Shown here in pieces: positions 33,711 through 44,351 of a stretch of 64,000 nt of DNA (positions are counted from its first letter, which is position 1; every line of letters starts with the position of its first letter). The translations under genes were made by a program, and so were the position numbers. The notes under the pieces were generated by a model that ran no database searches, was not told where the DNA came from, and saw only the letters and a program-made list of their open reading frames with translations. The DNA is from Mariniradius saccharolyticus AK6 (GTDB taxonomy: Bacteria; Bacteroidota; Bacteroidia; Cytophagales; Cyclobacteriaceae). The DNA is taken from NCBI RefSeq assembly GCF_000330725.2, contig NZ_AMZY02000009.1, positions 1 to 64,000 on the forward strand, given 5' to 3'.

Positions 33711-35125
33711 GGACTGGTAACTAACGCGTTTTTCATCTTTTCCGGATTGCCCATTTTTGCGCGGAAATTTCGGTATTCAAAAAAGAAGCGGTTTCGAATC
33801 AGGATGATTGAGAAAAGCAGCATCGAATAAATGATTCCAAGATCACTAACGGTATTCATCAGAATGAAACTAGGAATGGATATCATCAGGTGCTCGTACA
33901 TTTTATTCTTGTAGGAAAACCAAATGAATAGACCGATTGAAGTTAAAAATGCCAATGAAAACAACAATCCGCTATTATAGGTGATTGTAATAAAGGCATT
34001 GTGGGCTGAGTAATATTGGGAATCCCAAGATATCAAAAGCTCCGACCGGGCACCTGTCAGGAGATAGGTTTTGTGTTGCCAAAGGAAGGTTACGTAAAGC
34101 GCCCATTTTCCAATGCGGTTTGAGGTCGAGTTTATATCGAATTGCTCATTGATAAGCTCAAATCGATTGATAATCAGCTCGAAAAAGGGTATTGAAACCA
34201 CAATAATAAATGGGAGAAACAACAAAAGTTGAATTTTTGTCCTCGAACTGTGCTGATTTTTCACCAGAGCAAAAAACACCAACAGCATCACAACGAGCGC
34301 GATTATTCCGGTCCTACTTCCGGCGATACCGATCAAGATAATCAGTGGGACTGGATAAAGGATATAGATTTTTTTTTGGTAGTAAATATAAAATAGAAGA
34401 CAAATGCCAACCGCAAGGGTGAGGTAAACACTCAGGGTGTTGGAATCGCCATCGGCGACAATTCCAGAAAACCTTTCGAATCCGACCTGTTCAAATTCAG
34501 ATTTCTCGGTTCCGAGAGATCTAAATCCCAAACTCGGGAGTAGTGGACTGAAGGCGGAGAAGATGATCATGAGGGTAATTGAGGAAATCATGACACTGTT
34601 GATTTGTTGTAATTGCATTTTGCAAAGTGCGGTACGGATTACGCACAAACATGCCATTAGCTGAAGTGTCATATTGATGGATTTCAAAACTGCCGATTCG
34701 ATCGAATACCCATGGATTCCGAAAAACGCATTCTTGAAATAGGTATAGTTGAAATAAAAAATAAGAACTATGAGTATTGTGTCTAGCGCTCCCAATAAAT
34801 GTTTATACTTCTTGCTAGATCTGATAGCGGAGTATCTTGGTTTGATGTATCTCCAGTTTTTCAGAAAGAAAAGTATTACAAAAGATGCCAAGATTTGCTT
34901 TAGTCCCAAAAATGAAAAAAGAAAGTCTTCTTTGTGGAAAATATCGTTTGTGGGCAAAAAAACCAGAAAAGCAATATTGATCAAGTTGCTGTTTGCCAGA
35001 AAAAGAACCAAAAAACCAATTAGGGTAATTGCCAAAAAATAAGTCACGAGACCAAAATTCGATACTGCAAACAGTGTCAATACCATAAGTGCAGTAAGGC
35101 CTATCGTTATTGAAGATGTTTTCAT
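33707..35125 (-). CDS. wzy: O-antigen polymerase-like membrane protein (Wzy)
   Basis: 472 residues with about 10-12 membrane helices, very hydrophobic and Ile/Phe-rich. A large periplasmic loop before the last helices holds TSNRIGKWALYVTFLWQHKTYLLTGAR and SAHNAFITITYNSGLLFSL, the pattern of Wzy/WaaL-type polymerases (NRIG...W, H-N-x-F/Y). It joins flipped repeat units in the periplasm. Sequence conservation in this family is poor; the call rests on topology, the loop motifs and the place between flippase and transferase genes. 4-bp overlaps at both ends. Confidence 0.82.
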   Translation of the reverse strand: MKTSSITIGLTALMVLTLFAVSNFGLVTYFLAITLIGFLVLFLANSNLINIAFLVFLPTNDIFHKEDFLFSFLGLKQILASFVILFFLKNWRYIKPRYSAIRSSKKYKHLLGALDTILIVLIFYFNYTYFKNAFFGIHGYSIESAVLKSINMTLQLMACLCVIRTALCKMQLQQINSVMISSITLMIIFSAFSPLLPSLGFRSLGTEKSEFEQVGFERFSGIVADGDSNTLSVYLTLAVGICLLFYIYYQKKIYILYPVPLIILIGIAGSRTGIIALVVMLLVFFALVKNQHSSRTKIQLLLFLPFIIVVSIPFFELIINRFELINEQFDINSTSNRIGKWALYVTFLWQHKTYLLTGARSELLISWDSQYYSAHNAFITITYNSGLLFSLAFLTSIGLFIWFSYKNKMYEHLMISIPSFILMNTVSDLGIIYSMLLFSIILIRNRFFFEYRNFRAKMGNPEKMKNALVTSP

Positions 35126-36570
35126 CTTTTGTCAAGCCACTTTGCCAAGTCTCTAAACGGTAATAGATGTAGTTTAAAGAGAAGGAAGAAGGCCAATGGA
35201 AAATAAATGATAGCAGACAAAACAGGGAGGAGGTAGCCTTTCTGAATTACAAGACCAAGACCAATGCCGATCGGCACAATCAAAAGGGATATTCCAACGA
35301 TTTGGAATAGCTGTTGCCACGGGAAAAACTCTCGAAATCTGTACCCAGTCAACCGAACTTCGACGTATAGTTGTATCAAACCTGGTAATACAACTGCAAA
35401 AACCGACGTAATTGCAGCCCCAAGAAGCAATTGGCTTGGTACAAGCCAAAATGCAATCAAGACTGTGATTGCAGCGCAAATCAAATTGATGAGGAAAATT
35501 TTCCTTGTTTGGTTTGCAGCCCTTAGAATAAGGCCGTATGAGGTCATTGTACCTAAAAACGACAAAAGCGCAATTTTATAATAAAGTGTCCCTTCCAGAT
35601 ATGCGGCGGTAAATACAAGCTCGACAACAAACTCGCCATAGAAAAAGAAAAAAAGCAGAAGTGGAACTGCTATCGATCCAGTTTTGACGACGATGTTTCT
35701 ATAAAGCTCCCTGAGTTGCTCAAAATCCCTCCGCTTTACGAGCGAAACAAACTCTGGCAAGGCTACATTATTAACCGAACTATAAGCGTTGGCGAGAAAA
35801 GGAATGCTTAAAAACGATACTGAATAAATGGCGTAATCACCGGGCTCGACATACCCATTCAGGATGTATTTGTCAATTTTGTTTGAGAATATGTATACTA
35901 ATGTTCCAAGGTAAAACGGCCAACAATAAGAAATCTGAGATTTAATCTTTTTAAGATCGGCTGAGAAGTATAACAAACTATGTTTTTTCGCTAAGTAAAA
36001 AGCAGTAAATACAAACTTGAGTACCGAGACTAAAAAGATACCCTTGAAAACGTCAATGAATCTTTCTTGGAGGAAATACGCTGATAGTATGATTGTGAAA
36101 AAAGTGATCTTTTCCAGTGGCAGAAAGAACAGGATACCGAACCTGTTCTTATCCAAAAGGAAGATATTGTCACAAATGCTTGATGCCAAATAAAAGGCAA
36201 TTGAAGCTAACGACCAAATGGCAGCTTCATTCAGCGCACCAAGGTTGAGGTACCCGAGGATTGGATCTTTGAAAATGAAAAATGAGATAGAGAAAAGCAA
36301 GCTTGAGAGTATGAGCAAAAAAAAGGTTTGACTAAAAAAATAGCTTTTTTCAGCTTTATATTCTGAATTTCCACTGAAGAAGTAAAGGCTAGAAACGAGG
36401 GTAAATCCAAAAAAAGGAAGAATTGTGGTGAGCAGTAGATTGTACTGCTGGTAAACTCCGAACTCAATTTTCCCTAAAAGTCGCACAAGAACAAAAGCGG
36501 TAAAAAAATGGAAACTAAATCCGATTACCTGACTTATAAACGAGTAAAGAGATAGGTTTCTTAAGGTCAT
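35122..36570 (-). CDS. wzx: Polysaccharide flippase (Wzx-like)
   Basis: 482 residues with 12-14 membrane helices, of the MOP/polysaccharide-biosynthesis exporter family. The N-terminus SLYSFISQVIGFSFHFFTAFVLVRLLGKIEFGVYQQYNLL matches the conserved first two helices of Wzx (R-x-L-G-x-x-x-F-G-x-Y). It turns lipid-linked repeat units to the periplasmic side. Its stop overlaps the start of the wzy gene by 4 bp. 35 bp separate it from the dehydrogenase gene upstream. Confidence 0.88.
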   Translation of the reverse strand: MTLRNLSLYSFISQVIGFSFHFFTAFVLVRLLGKIEFGVYQQYNLLLTTILPFFGFTLVSSLYFFSGNSEYKAEKSYFFSQTFFLLILSSLLFSISFFIFKDPILGYLNLGALNEAAIWSLASIAFYLASSICDNIFLLDKNRFGILFFLPLEKITFFTIILSAYFLQERFIDVFKGIFLVSVLKFVFTAFYLAKKHSLLYFSADLKKIKSQISYCWPFYLGTLVYIFSNKIDKYILNGYVEPGDYAIYSVSFLSIPFLANAYSSVNNVALPEFVSLVKRRDFEQLRELYRNIVVKTGSIAVPLLLFFFFYGEFVVELVFTAAYLEGTLYYKIALLSFLGTMTSYGLILRAANQTRKIFLINLICAAITVLIAFWLVPSQLLLGAAITSVFAVVLPGLIQLYVEVRLTGYRFREFFPWQQLFQIVGISLLIVPIGIGLGLVIQKGYLLPVLSAIIYFPLAFFLLFKLHLLPFRDLAKWLDKR

Positions 36571-36605
36571 TTCACTTTTTCCCCAGCTTTGCTTTGGGTT
36601 TTTCG

Positions 36606-38100
<1,495 letters not shown>

Positions 38101-38104
<4 letters not shown>

Positions 38105-39228
38105 GCGAAAAATCTTTTGACTTGGGAAATGATATGGTCCAATTGGTCTTCTTCCATTTCTGTGTGGATGGGCAGTGAAAGCACCTCGTTGCACAGCTGC
38201 TCTGCCACCGGGAAATCGCCTTCCTTGTACCCAAGGTAATGGTACGCTGGCTGTAGGTGCACAGGCAGTGGGTAGTATACCATGGTCGGTATGCCTTGGT
38301 TCTTCAGAAAATCCCGCAACTGATCCCGATTCGCGCCCCGGATCCTGATGGTGTATTGGTGATAGGCATGTGTGGAGTTGGGCACAAGCTGCGGAATCCG
38401 GATATGGGGATGCAGCGCAAAGGCTTGGTTATAGGCCTTGGCAACCGCATTCCTCCTTTGCACAAAATCATCCAAATGCGGCAATTTCGCATGCAGGATC
38501 GCCGCTTGGAGGGTGTCCAATCTCGAATTGACGCCGATGCTCTCGTGGAAGTATTTCTGCCGCTGTCCGTGGTTGGCGATCATGCGGATTTTTTGGCCCA
38601 ATTCCGGATCATTGGTAAAGGCGGCCCCACCATCCCCGAAACAACCCAAGGTTTTGGAAGGGAAAAAGGAGGTAGTCCCGGCATGTCCGATTGTACCCGA
38701 ATGCTTGCGGCTGCCATCCGGCATCCTGTAGACGGCACCGAGGGATTGGGCAGCGTCTTCGATGACTTTCAGCCCGTGATTTTTGGAAATTTCCATGATG
38801 GCACCCATGTCAGCGCATTGGCCAAAGAGGTGCACGGGGACAATTCCGACTGTATTTGCTGTGATGGCGGTGGCGATCTTTTTGGCATCGATCTGAAAAG
38901 TCTCCGGATGTACGTCCACCAAAACGGGCCTCAACCCAAGCAAGGCCAAAACTTCCACGGCCGCGATATAGGTAAATGCCGGTACGATCACTTCCTGACC
39001 GGGCCGAAAGTCCATCGCCATCATGACCAACTGAAGCGCATCGGTGCCATTGCCGCAGGTGATGACAGTGGGGCAATCCAAATATTTGCCCAGATCCGCC
39101 GCAAAAACCTTCATTTCCTCCCCGTTGATGAAGGAAGTCCTTTCCAAGACGCCCTGCATGGCTTGGTCGATATCGGCTTGAAGCCTTTCATATTGGGACC
39201 TGAGGTCCACCATCTGTATTTTTTTCAT
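38101..39228 (-). CDS. DegT/DnrJ-type sugar aminotransferase, WbpE/WlbC-like
   Basis: 375 residues, PLP-dependent. Start chosen at the ATG at 39228 ([20 protein letters not shown]), the usual family start. Further motifs are [30 protein letters not shown] (PLP aspartate region), [18 protein letters not shown] with the Schiff-base lysine (K in SKTLG), and [14 protein letters not shown]. It transfers an amino group to the 3-keto sugar made by the dehydrogenase. First of three overlapping genes for the diamino sugar. Confidence 0.92.
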
Positions 39229-39284
39229 GCTTTTGCCAATATTCGGGCACAGCTTCGCCACGTGGGTCACAAGAGAGGGGGGAT

Positions 39285-39451
39285 TAGTTATTAGTTAAAT
39301 GGTTATTGGTTAATTGTCCATGGCTGATAGACCATCGTCAATAGCTTCTAGAATCGAAATCAGTGTTCAGAAAATGATCGCTTTACGATTTAAGTTAGGT
39401 AATGGGTTAACTAATCTCAATTCACCCGTTCCCTTTCTCGAATCTCAAATC
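39285..39451. repeat. Word repeats in the wzc-aminotransferase gap
   Basis: Words ggattagttattagttaaatggttattggttaattg (39284-39318) are followed by tccatggctgatagacc, and at the other end by gggttaactaatctcaattc and cgaatctcaaatctcaattc (39407-39456). The last stretch runs into the final codons of wzc. The gap separates two parts of one operon on the minus strand. Confidence 0.55.
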
Positions 39452-41887
39452 TCAATTCTTCCTCCTCCTCAATGCCCTTTTCCACCAGGGAAGCTGGATT
39501 TCCTCGTGGTAGCCATACCCACCCGCATGTCCATAACCGTAGCCATAGCCATAACCGAATCCGTAGCCTTTGTCGATATGGACATCATTGAGTATGGCGT
39601 AGATTTTTGTTGCACCACCTTTTTCGATCAGGTTGTTCAGGACTTGGATGTTGCTCTTGTAGGAAAATTCCTGCCTGAAAATGAAGAAGTTGACGTCGGA
39701 GTATTTGAACAGTTCTTTGGTTTCGGATACCAACCCGACCGGGGGACAGTCCATGATGATAACCTCGTATGCCCTTTTTATGTCCTCCATGATCGCGGAA
39801 AATCTGTCCTGGACAAGCAATTCGGCCGGATTTGGCGGGATTGGACCCGAAAGAATTACATCCAGGTTGTCGTATTTTGTTTTTTTGACCACCTCCTGCC
39901 AAGGCGTACCCGTACTCAAACAGGTACTTATTCCTTTGTCGTTGCTGAGGCCAAATTCCTCGGCGATCTTGGGTTTTCTCAGATCCAGTCCCATGAGAAG
40001 AGTTTTTTTGCCCAACAAAGAGTACACCGAAGCCATGTTGACGGAGGCGAAGGTTTTTCCCTCTCCCGAAAAACTGCTGGTAAATAGAATCGTGTATTGC
40101 TTCTGGTTGGGCACCAAAAAGGACATGTCGGCCCGGATATTCCGGAAGGATTCGGTTACGGAGGATTTTGGATTATTCAGGACCGGCTTTGGATCATTGC
40201 TGAAATTCCGCCCAATCATCCCAATTAGTGGGGTTTTGATTTGTCTTTCTAGTTCCTTGGGATCTTCGATTTTGGTGTTGAGGAAATCCCGGATGGTGAT
40301 AAAGCCAATCGAGAAAAACAGACCGCCCGCCAGTCCCAACACCAGGTTCAGCCATTTTCGCGGAAAGACAGGTTTTTGCCCAGCCCGTGCATAGTCCAAA
40401 ATGGCGTTTTTTGGCATATTGGAGGCTTTCAGGATTTCTGACTCTGCCCGTTTTTGGAGCAGGTAGAGGTAGATGTTTTCGTTGACGGTGAACTTGCGCT
40501 GAATGCCAAGCAGCCGTCTTTCGGTCTCGGGCAGGGCGTTGATTTCACGCTCGATTCTTCGGATACGGGTGTTGATCTCGGCCAAGACTGTGTTCGTATT
40601 TCGTATCGACGAATTGACGTTTTCCAGCAGCGCCTTTTTGGTGTTTCTGATTTGGTTGTTGATTTCCCGCACAGCAGGAGTTTGGGCAGAAAAATTGGCT
40701 GAGAGACGTAATTTTTCTGCCTGCAACTCGCTCAAGCTGGTCACGAGCGACTGCATCAGCGGATCGGTGTTGCCCGTGATGGACGGTGCCACCAAATCCT
40801 CCAATTCATCATTGCTGAGGTAGGTTTGGAGGGTTTGGAAATATTTGAGGTTAATTTCGGTTTGTGCTTTGTCTTTCTCGAGTTCTTGCAGCCGCAGGAA
40901 AATCTGGGAACCTTCCTCACTCAGGTTGAAAATCCGGTTCTCCGAACGGTACCTTTCCAGTCTCCCTTCAAAATAGGCCAATGAATCGGTGATGCCGCTG
41001 AGTTGGTCTTCGATAAAGCGGATGGTATTTTCTGCAGCCTGGTTTTTGAGGTCGAGTTCTCGCTGTAGGTAGACCTCCATGAGCTTGTTGAGGTAGTCCT
41101 CGCCCATCTTTCGGACCGGGGTTTCGAAGGAGATATTTAGGATTGAGGCTTGCTTATTGATGGTCGCGACTGCGATTTTTTCCTGGAGAATAAGTGCGAG
41201 GGAATGGTTGTCGATCAGTTCGAACTGGAGGATATCGCCAGGTTTTGCCTTCAGGTTTTGGACTTTGAAGCTGATGGAATTGGTTTCCACTTTTTCCCCA
41301 AATTCATACTGACTCGAAAAAGTAGGGAGATCTTTGGTTTTGGTTTTGTAAAATGGATCCGCGGGGTCAAAAAGCTCGTATTCATCGTCCAATGCAGTAA
41401 TCCGAAAGGTATTCGCGTCCAGGACTTCCAATTCAAATTTACCGCGGACGAGCTGGTTATGGCCCCAATCCACATCCACGGACACAGGGAGATTGGCGTA
41501 CTGCTGGCTGCTGATCAAAAGTAGATCCGAGGTGTAAAAGAACACATCCAAGCCAAGTTCCTGAATGGCTTGTTTGGCCAAAGTGTAGGATTTTAGAATG
41601 CCGATCTCGTTTTCCACGTTACTCTTGATTGGCAGCAAGCCCACGGATTCAAACATGTCTGCACCGAGATTTTGTGGCTCATCGGCGACAATCACGCTGG
41701 ATTGGACGGAGTAGACGGGAGTGGTGTACCGATTGAACAAGAAGGCCGCTAAGAGACCAACTACCGTGCAAATCAGAATAAAAGGCCATGATTTCAGGTA
41801 ATTGAAAAGGACCACCTTAAGCTCGATATCCTCCTCTTGTGGTGGCAAAAATGGATCTGGAAGAAAAGGGTAATTGGGCTGGCTCAT
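39452..41887 (-). CDS. wzc: Wzc-type chain-length protein and tyrosine autokinase
   Basis: 811 residues, inner membrane. N-terminal Wzz domain with first membrane helix at about 32-52, a long periplasmic coiled-coil part (about 280-480, with LRLQELEKDKAQTEINLKY), second helix at about 510-530, then a cytosolic BY-kinase domain. Walker A is SSFSGEGKTFASVNMA, Walker A' LLMGLDLRKP, Walker B VIIMDCPP. The C-terminal tail carries the tyrosine cluster (GYGFGYGYGYGYGHAGGYGY) used for autophosphorylation. It sets polymer length and export with Wza. It begins 2 bp after the wza stop. Confidence 0.95.
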   Translation of the reverse strand: MSQPNYPFLPDPFLPPQEEDIELKVVLFNYLKSWPFILICTVVGLLAAFLFNRYTTPVYSVQSSVIVADEPQNLGADMFESVGLLPIKSNVENEIGILKSYTLAKQAIQELGLDVFFYTSDLLLISSQQYANLPVSVDVDWGHNQLVRGKFELEVLDANTFRITALDDEYELFDPADPFYKTKTKDLPTFSSQYEFGEKVETNSISFKVQNLKAKPGDILQFELIDNHSLALILQEKIAVATINKQASILNISFETPVRKMGEDYLNKLMEVYLQRELDLKNQAAENTIRFIEDQLSGITDSLAYFEGRLERYRSENRIFNLSEEGSQIFLRLQELEKDKAQTEINLKYFQTLQTYLSNDELEDLVAPSITGNTDPLMQSLVTSLSELQAEKLRLSANFSAQTPAVREINNQIRNTKKALLENVNSSIRNTNTVLAEINTRIRRIEREINALPETERRLLGIQRKFTVNENIYLYLLQKRAESEILKASNMPKNAILDYARAGQKPVFPRKWLNLVLGLAGGLFFSIGFITIRDFLNTKIEDPKELERQIKTPLIGMIGRNFSNDPKPVLNNPKSSVTESFRNIRADMSFLVPNQKQYTILFTSSFSGEGKTFASVNMASVYSLLGKKTLLMGLDLRKPKIAEEFGLSNDKGISTCLSTGTPWQEVVKKTKYDNLDVILSGPIPPNPAELLVQDRFSAIMEDIKRAYEVIIMDCPPVGLVSETKELFKYSDVNFFIFRQEFSYKSNIQVLNNLIEKGGATKIYAILNDVHIDKGYGFGYGYGYGYGHAGGYGYHEEIQLPWWKRALRRRKN

Positions 41888-41889
41888 TG

Positions 41890-42705
41890 TCAGTTGACGA
41901 ATAGGTTAGCTACCAAGGCGACGGCGGTGATGGCCGAAAACACCAGCAGCAGGGTTTGGGCAGTGTTTTCCCCGACACCGAGTTCCCTGACTTTCATCGG
42001 CTCAGCATAAATCTGGTCGTTGGGCTGGATAAAGTAGTAGGGCGTTTGGATGATTTGCCGGTCGTTGAGGTTGATGCGGTGAAGGCGTGTGCCCTCCGGA
42101 TATTGCCTGACCAAAAGGATTTCGTCCCTTTTGGCAATGGTGGTCAGGTCCCCCGCTTGGGCAATGGCTTCATAAATCGTCAGGCGGTCTTGCAAGACCA
42201 CATATTTGCCCGGTCTCCGGAATTCGCCAATGGTGGAAAAGCGGATCCCGCCCAATTTTACCCTTACATAGATCTCTGTGGTGACATAGGCCTTGAGGTC
42301 GTTTTCCAGTTTTTCGCGGATATCATCCAGTGTCATATCGACGACTTTGACTTCTCCCATCAGTGGCATGCGGATAAAACCGTTTTTGTCAACCGTGAAT
42401 CCATTCATGTAGTAGATATCTCCGCCACTTTGGGCGATTTGGCCAAAAATAGCCTGATTGGCTTCCATTTGGACTCTCGAGTTGAAACCTTTTTCCAGTA
42501 TATCCTCTACAGTTTGGATTTGGATGTCGAGGATGTCATTGAATTGGATGCGGTATTCGGGGATTTGGTAAGGGATCAGATCCCCATCCGGGATGCTTGA
42601 ATTGCCCTCGAGATTTTGGTAGTAGATAACTTTTTTATTGGGAATACAGGAAAAGAGGCCCGCCAATAGCAGGATCACCAACGTACTCAATTTTCCTATA
42701 TGCAT
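41890..42705 (-). CDS. wza: Wza-type polysaccharide export lipoprotein
   Basis: 271 residues from the ATG at 42705. A GTG at 42714 would add three residues. Lipobox LAGLFSC at about residues 14-20, so an outer-membrane lipoprotein. The mature part has the Poly_export domain (IPEYRIQFNDILDIQIQTVED) and an SLBB domain (GEFRRPGKYVVLQDRLTIYEAIAQAGDLT). A C-terminal hydrophobic helix (TLLLVFSAITAVALVANLF) is present. With Wzc it forms the export channel. First gene of the operon, with a -7 element about 45 bp upstream. Confidence 0.94.
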   Translation of the reverse strand: MHIGKLSTLVILLLAGLFSCIPNKKVIYYQNLEGNSSIPDGDLIPYQIPEYRIQFNDILDIQIQTVEDILEKGFNSRVQMEANQAIFGQIAQSGGDIYYMNGFTVDKNGFIRMPLMGEVKVVDMTLDDIREKLENDLKAYVTTEIYVRVKLGGIRFSTIGEFRRPGKYVVLQDRLTIYEAIAQAGDLTTIAKRDEILLVRQYPEGTRLHRINLNDRQIIQTPYYFIQPNDQIYAEPMKVRELGVGENTAQTLLLVFSAITAVALVANLFVN

Positions 42706-42748
42706 AGAATTCACTCGAATCTTACCAATTATTGACCGTAAACTTAAT

Positions 42749-42756
42749 CAAATATA
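42749..42756 (-). promoter_or_regulatory. Candidate -7 element of the polysaccharide operon
   Basis: TATATTTG on the minus strand is a perfect match to the Bacteroidota -7 consensus TAnnTTTG. It would start transcription near 42743, giving a 37-nt leader before wza. No clear TTTG is found 17-23 bp upstream, so the -33 half is weak. Confidence 0.4.
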
Positions 42757-42924
42757 TCAATTATTGAATCGGTTTGGTGGAGAGTCAGAGCATAAGGAAT
42801 TGGCACAAAACACGCACCAAACACCTTTTTCGGATCACTTGTGTCCGTGCCTTGCAAAAGGATAAACAAAAAAGCGAAACCTTTTTTTGGATTGTTTTTC
42901 CACAAACGGGGTTAATGGGAGGGC

Positions 42925-43221
42925 TTACCTTACCCTGACCGAATCTTGGGTAGACCGCCCATCCATCCAAAGAGGCCTGATTTCCCGCTCCTCCAATTTG
43001 GTCAGGCGTTCGTTTTCAAATGTTGCCAAGATGTAGAAACGCTCGTCCCGGTTGACCCGATAAGTCTTCAAGGGACCGTCAAGGCTGCTTACGACAGCTT
43101 CTTTGTTTTGCCTTAGGAACTTCCTTTCCTTCATGCCTGTGTAGTAGTTTTGATCCGGCCCTAAGCTTCCGCAGGCAGAGACGACTACAAAAAGGATGAC
43201 TATCAAAATGGCATTTTTCAT
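42925..43221 (-). CDS. Small hypothetical lipoprotein
   Basis: 98 residues with the signal MKNAILIVILFVVVSAC, a lipobox ending at C17. The mature part is basic and polar (YYTGMKERKFLRQNKEAVVSS, TYRVNRDERFYILATFENERLTKLEEREIRP) and has the look of a one-domain envelope protein of about 80 residues. Not recognised. It lies 220 bp upstream of wza on the same strand and may be transcribed separately, since wza has its own -7 element. Confidence 0.65.
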   Translation of the reverse strand: MKNAILIVILFVVVSACGSLGPDQNYYTGMKERKFLRQNKEAVVSSLDGPLKTYRVNRDERFYILATFENERLTKLEEREIRPLWMDGRSTQDSVRVR

Positions 43222-43420
43222 ATGCTTGTTTGTTTGGTTACATTTTTTTTTTTACCCTCGTTTTGGGGAAAAAGTTTTGGATCGGGGTTCAGTGCCCTGA
43301 TATTCAGTCGGATTGATTTTTGTTCAAACATTTGCTGTGAATGTATTTTGACTTACCTTTGCCCTCCGGCGGCACGACCAGCTCCTGCTGAATCCCCCAG
43401 GTCTTGACGGAAGCAAGGGT
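43222..43420. other. Gene-less stretch with possible repeat remnant
   Basis: Between the lipoprotein start and the hypothetical gene at 43587 there are 365 bp without a supported gene. 43352-43470 is GC-rich compared with its surroundings (TTTGCCCTCCGGCGGCACG and following) and open in all three minus-strand frames over part of its length, as seen in dispersed repeats. I cannot identify it. Confidence 0.35.
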
Positions 43421-43456
43421 AGGCGGTTGTAGCGGTGCGATGCCGCCTCTTTTTTT
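43421..43456 (+). terminator. Terminator-like hairpin upstream of the 43587 gene
   Basis: AGGCGG/CCGCCT stem with a 16-nt loop, followed by CTTTTTTT on the plus strand. No plus-strand gene ends here, so it would stop an unidentified upstream RNA or act in the leader of the gene at 43587. Confidence 0.45.
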
Positions 43457-43586
43457 GATTGCTCCCTGAGGCAAAAATTCGAAAAATCCTTCCTTTCCAG
43501 GTTCGTTTGTTCCAAGTTTTCCAGAAATTGACGTCAAGCATCCGCCGATTTGACTTAATTTTGGCCATTCCCTTTTCACCATTTTT

Positions 43587-44351
43587 ATGCATCTAAAAAA
43601 AGAAGATATCCAACTGATTGAAATTGCCTTTGACTCGGGCGTGATTCCTCCTCCCTACAGCCATTATTACAAACTCAAAATTGGTATCCAACGGGATTTT
43701 TTGGATGTGTCCCTGGACTTGGTCTATACGGATAGGGACGAGGTGACCGAGGAGGAAATCAGGGACGAAGGTTTTACGCTACATGATGATTTTCACTTCA
43801 ACGGGGAGGTTCCTTTGGTCTGGAAAAAGCCCCTGATGGAGCTTTATTCAAAGACTAAATGGTCCAATAAAAAGCTTGACGCTGAAGGCGGAATTGGTGT
43901 TTTGACGAAAGACATACACGGACAGGAAGTCTATACCGTGCCGCTTAACCAAGAGGATTGGCAGTTTTTTGCCCAAGATGTGATCCAAGCGATCTATGAG
44001 ATTTCCAAAAAAGAGGCTCCGCTTAAAATTGGGTATTTGATTCGGGAGGAAAACCAACTTTTTGATTTGACCTTGACGGTTTTGTTTTCTGTTAGAAAAG
44101 TGGAAGTTAGGGTAAACGGAAAGGCAAAGGAAGCCGATTGGGACAAGACCAAGGAATTGCTCTCGTTTGTGTTTCTTCCGGATTACGACTATGATCGCGC
44201 AAAGCAAACCAAGCCCCAACACAAAGGACATTTCATCGATTGTGGCGATGGCCTCTGGCATGAAGTGGGAAAAGGAGTCATCAATATCGACGACTCCTTT
44301 GATGCGGTGGGCAGAATCAAGGAAGGCTTCAAAGCCTTGTCTCTAAAGTGA
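43587..44351 (+). CDS. Hypothetical cytosolic protein
   Basis: 254 residues without signal peptide or membrane helix. Alternating strands and helices. The N-terminal half has GVIPPPYSHYYKLKIG and LDLVYTDRDEVTEEEIRDEGF, the C-terminal half FIDCGDGLWHEVGKGVINIDDSF. I recognise no family. It is convergent with PEP synthase and its last 9 bp overlap that gene's end. It is probably monocistronic. Confidence 0.75.
   Translation: MHLKKEDIQLIEIAFDSGVIPPPYSHYYKLKIGIQRDFLDVSLDLVYTDRDEVTEEEIRDEGFTLHDDFHFNGEVPLVWKKPLMELYSKTKWSNKKLDAEGGIGVLTKDIHGQEVYTVPLNQEDWQFFAQDVIQAIYEISKKEAPLKIGYLIREENQLFDLTLTVLFSVRKVEVRVNGKAKEADWDKTKELLSFVFLPDYDYDRAKQTKPQHKGHFIDCGDGLWHEVGKGVINIDDSFDAVGRIKEGFKALSLK

Noticed and set aside
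43304-43582. Minus-strand frame ending QQELVVPPEGKGK...
   Set aside because: All three frames are open over part of the stretch, no family is recognised, and it would overlap the promoter of the 43587 gene. I treat it as a possible repeat.
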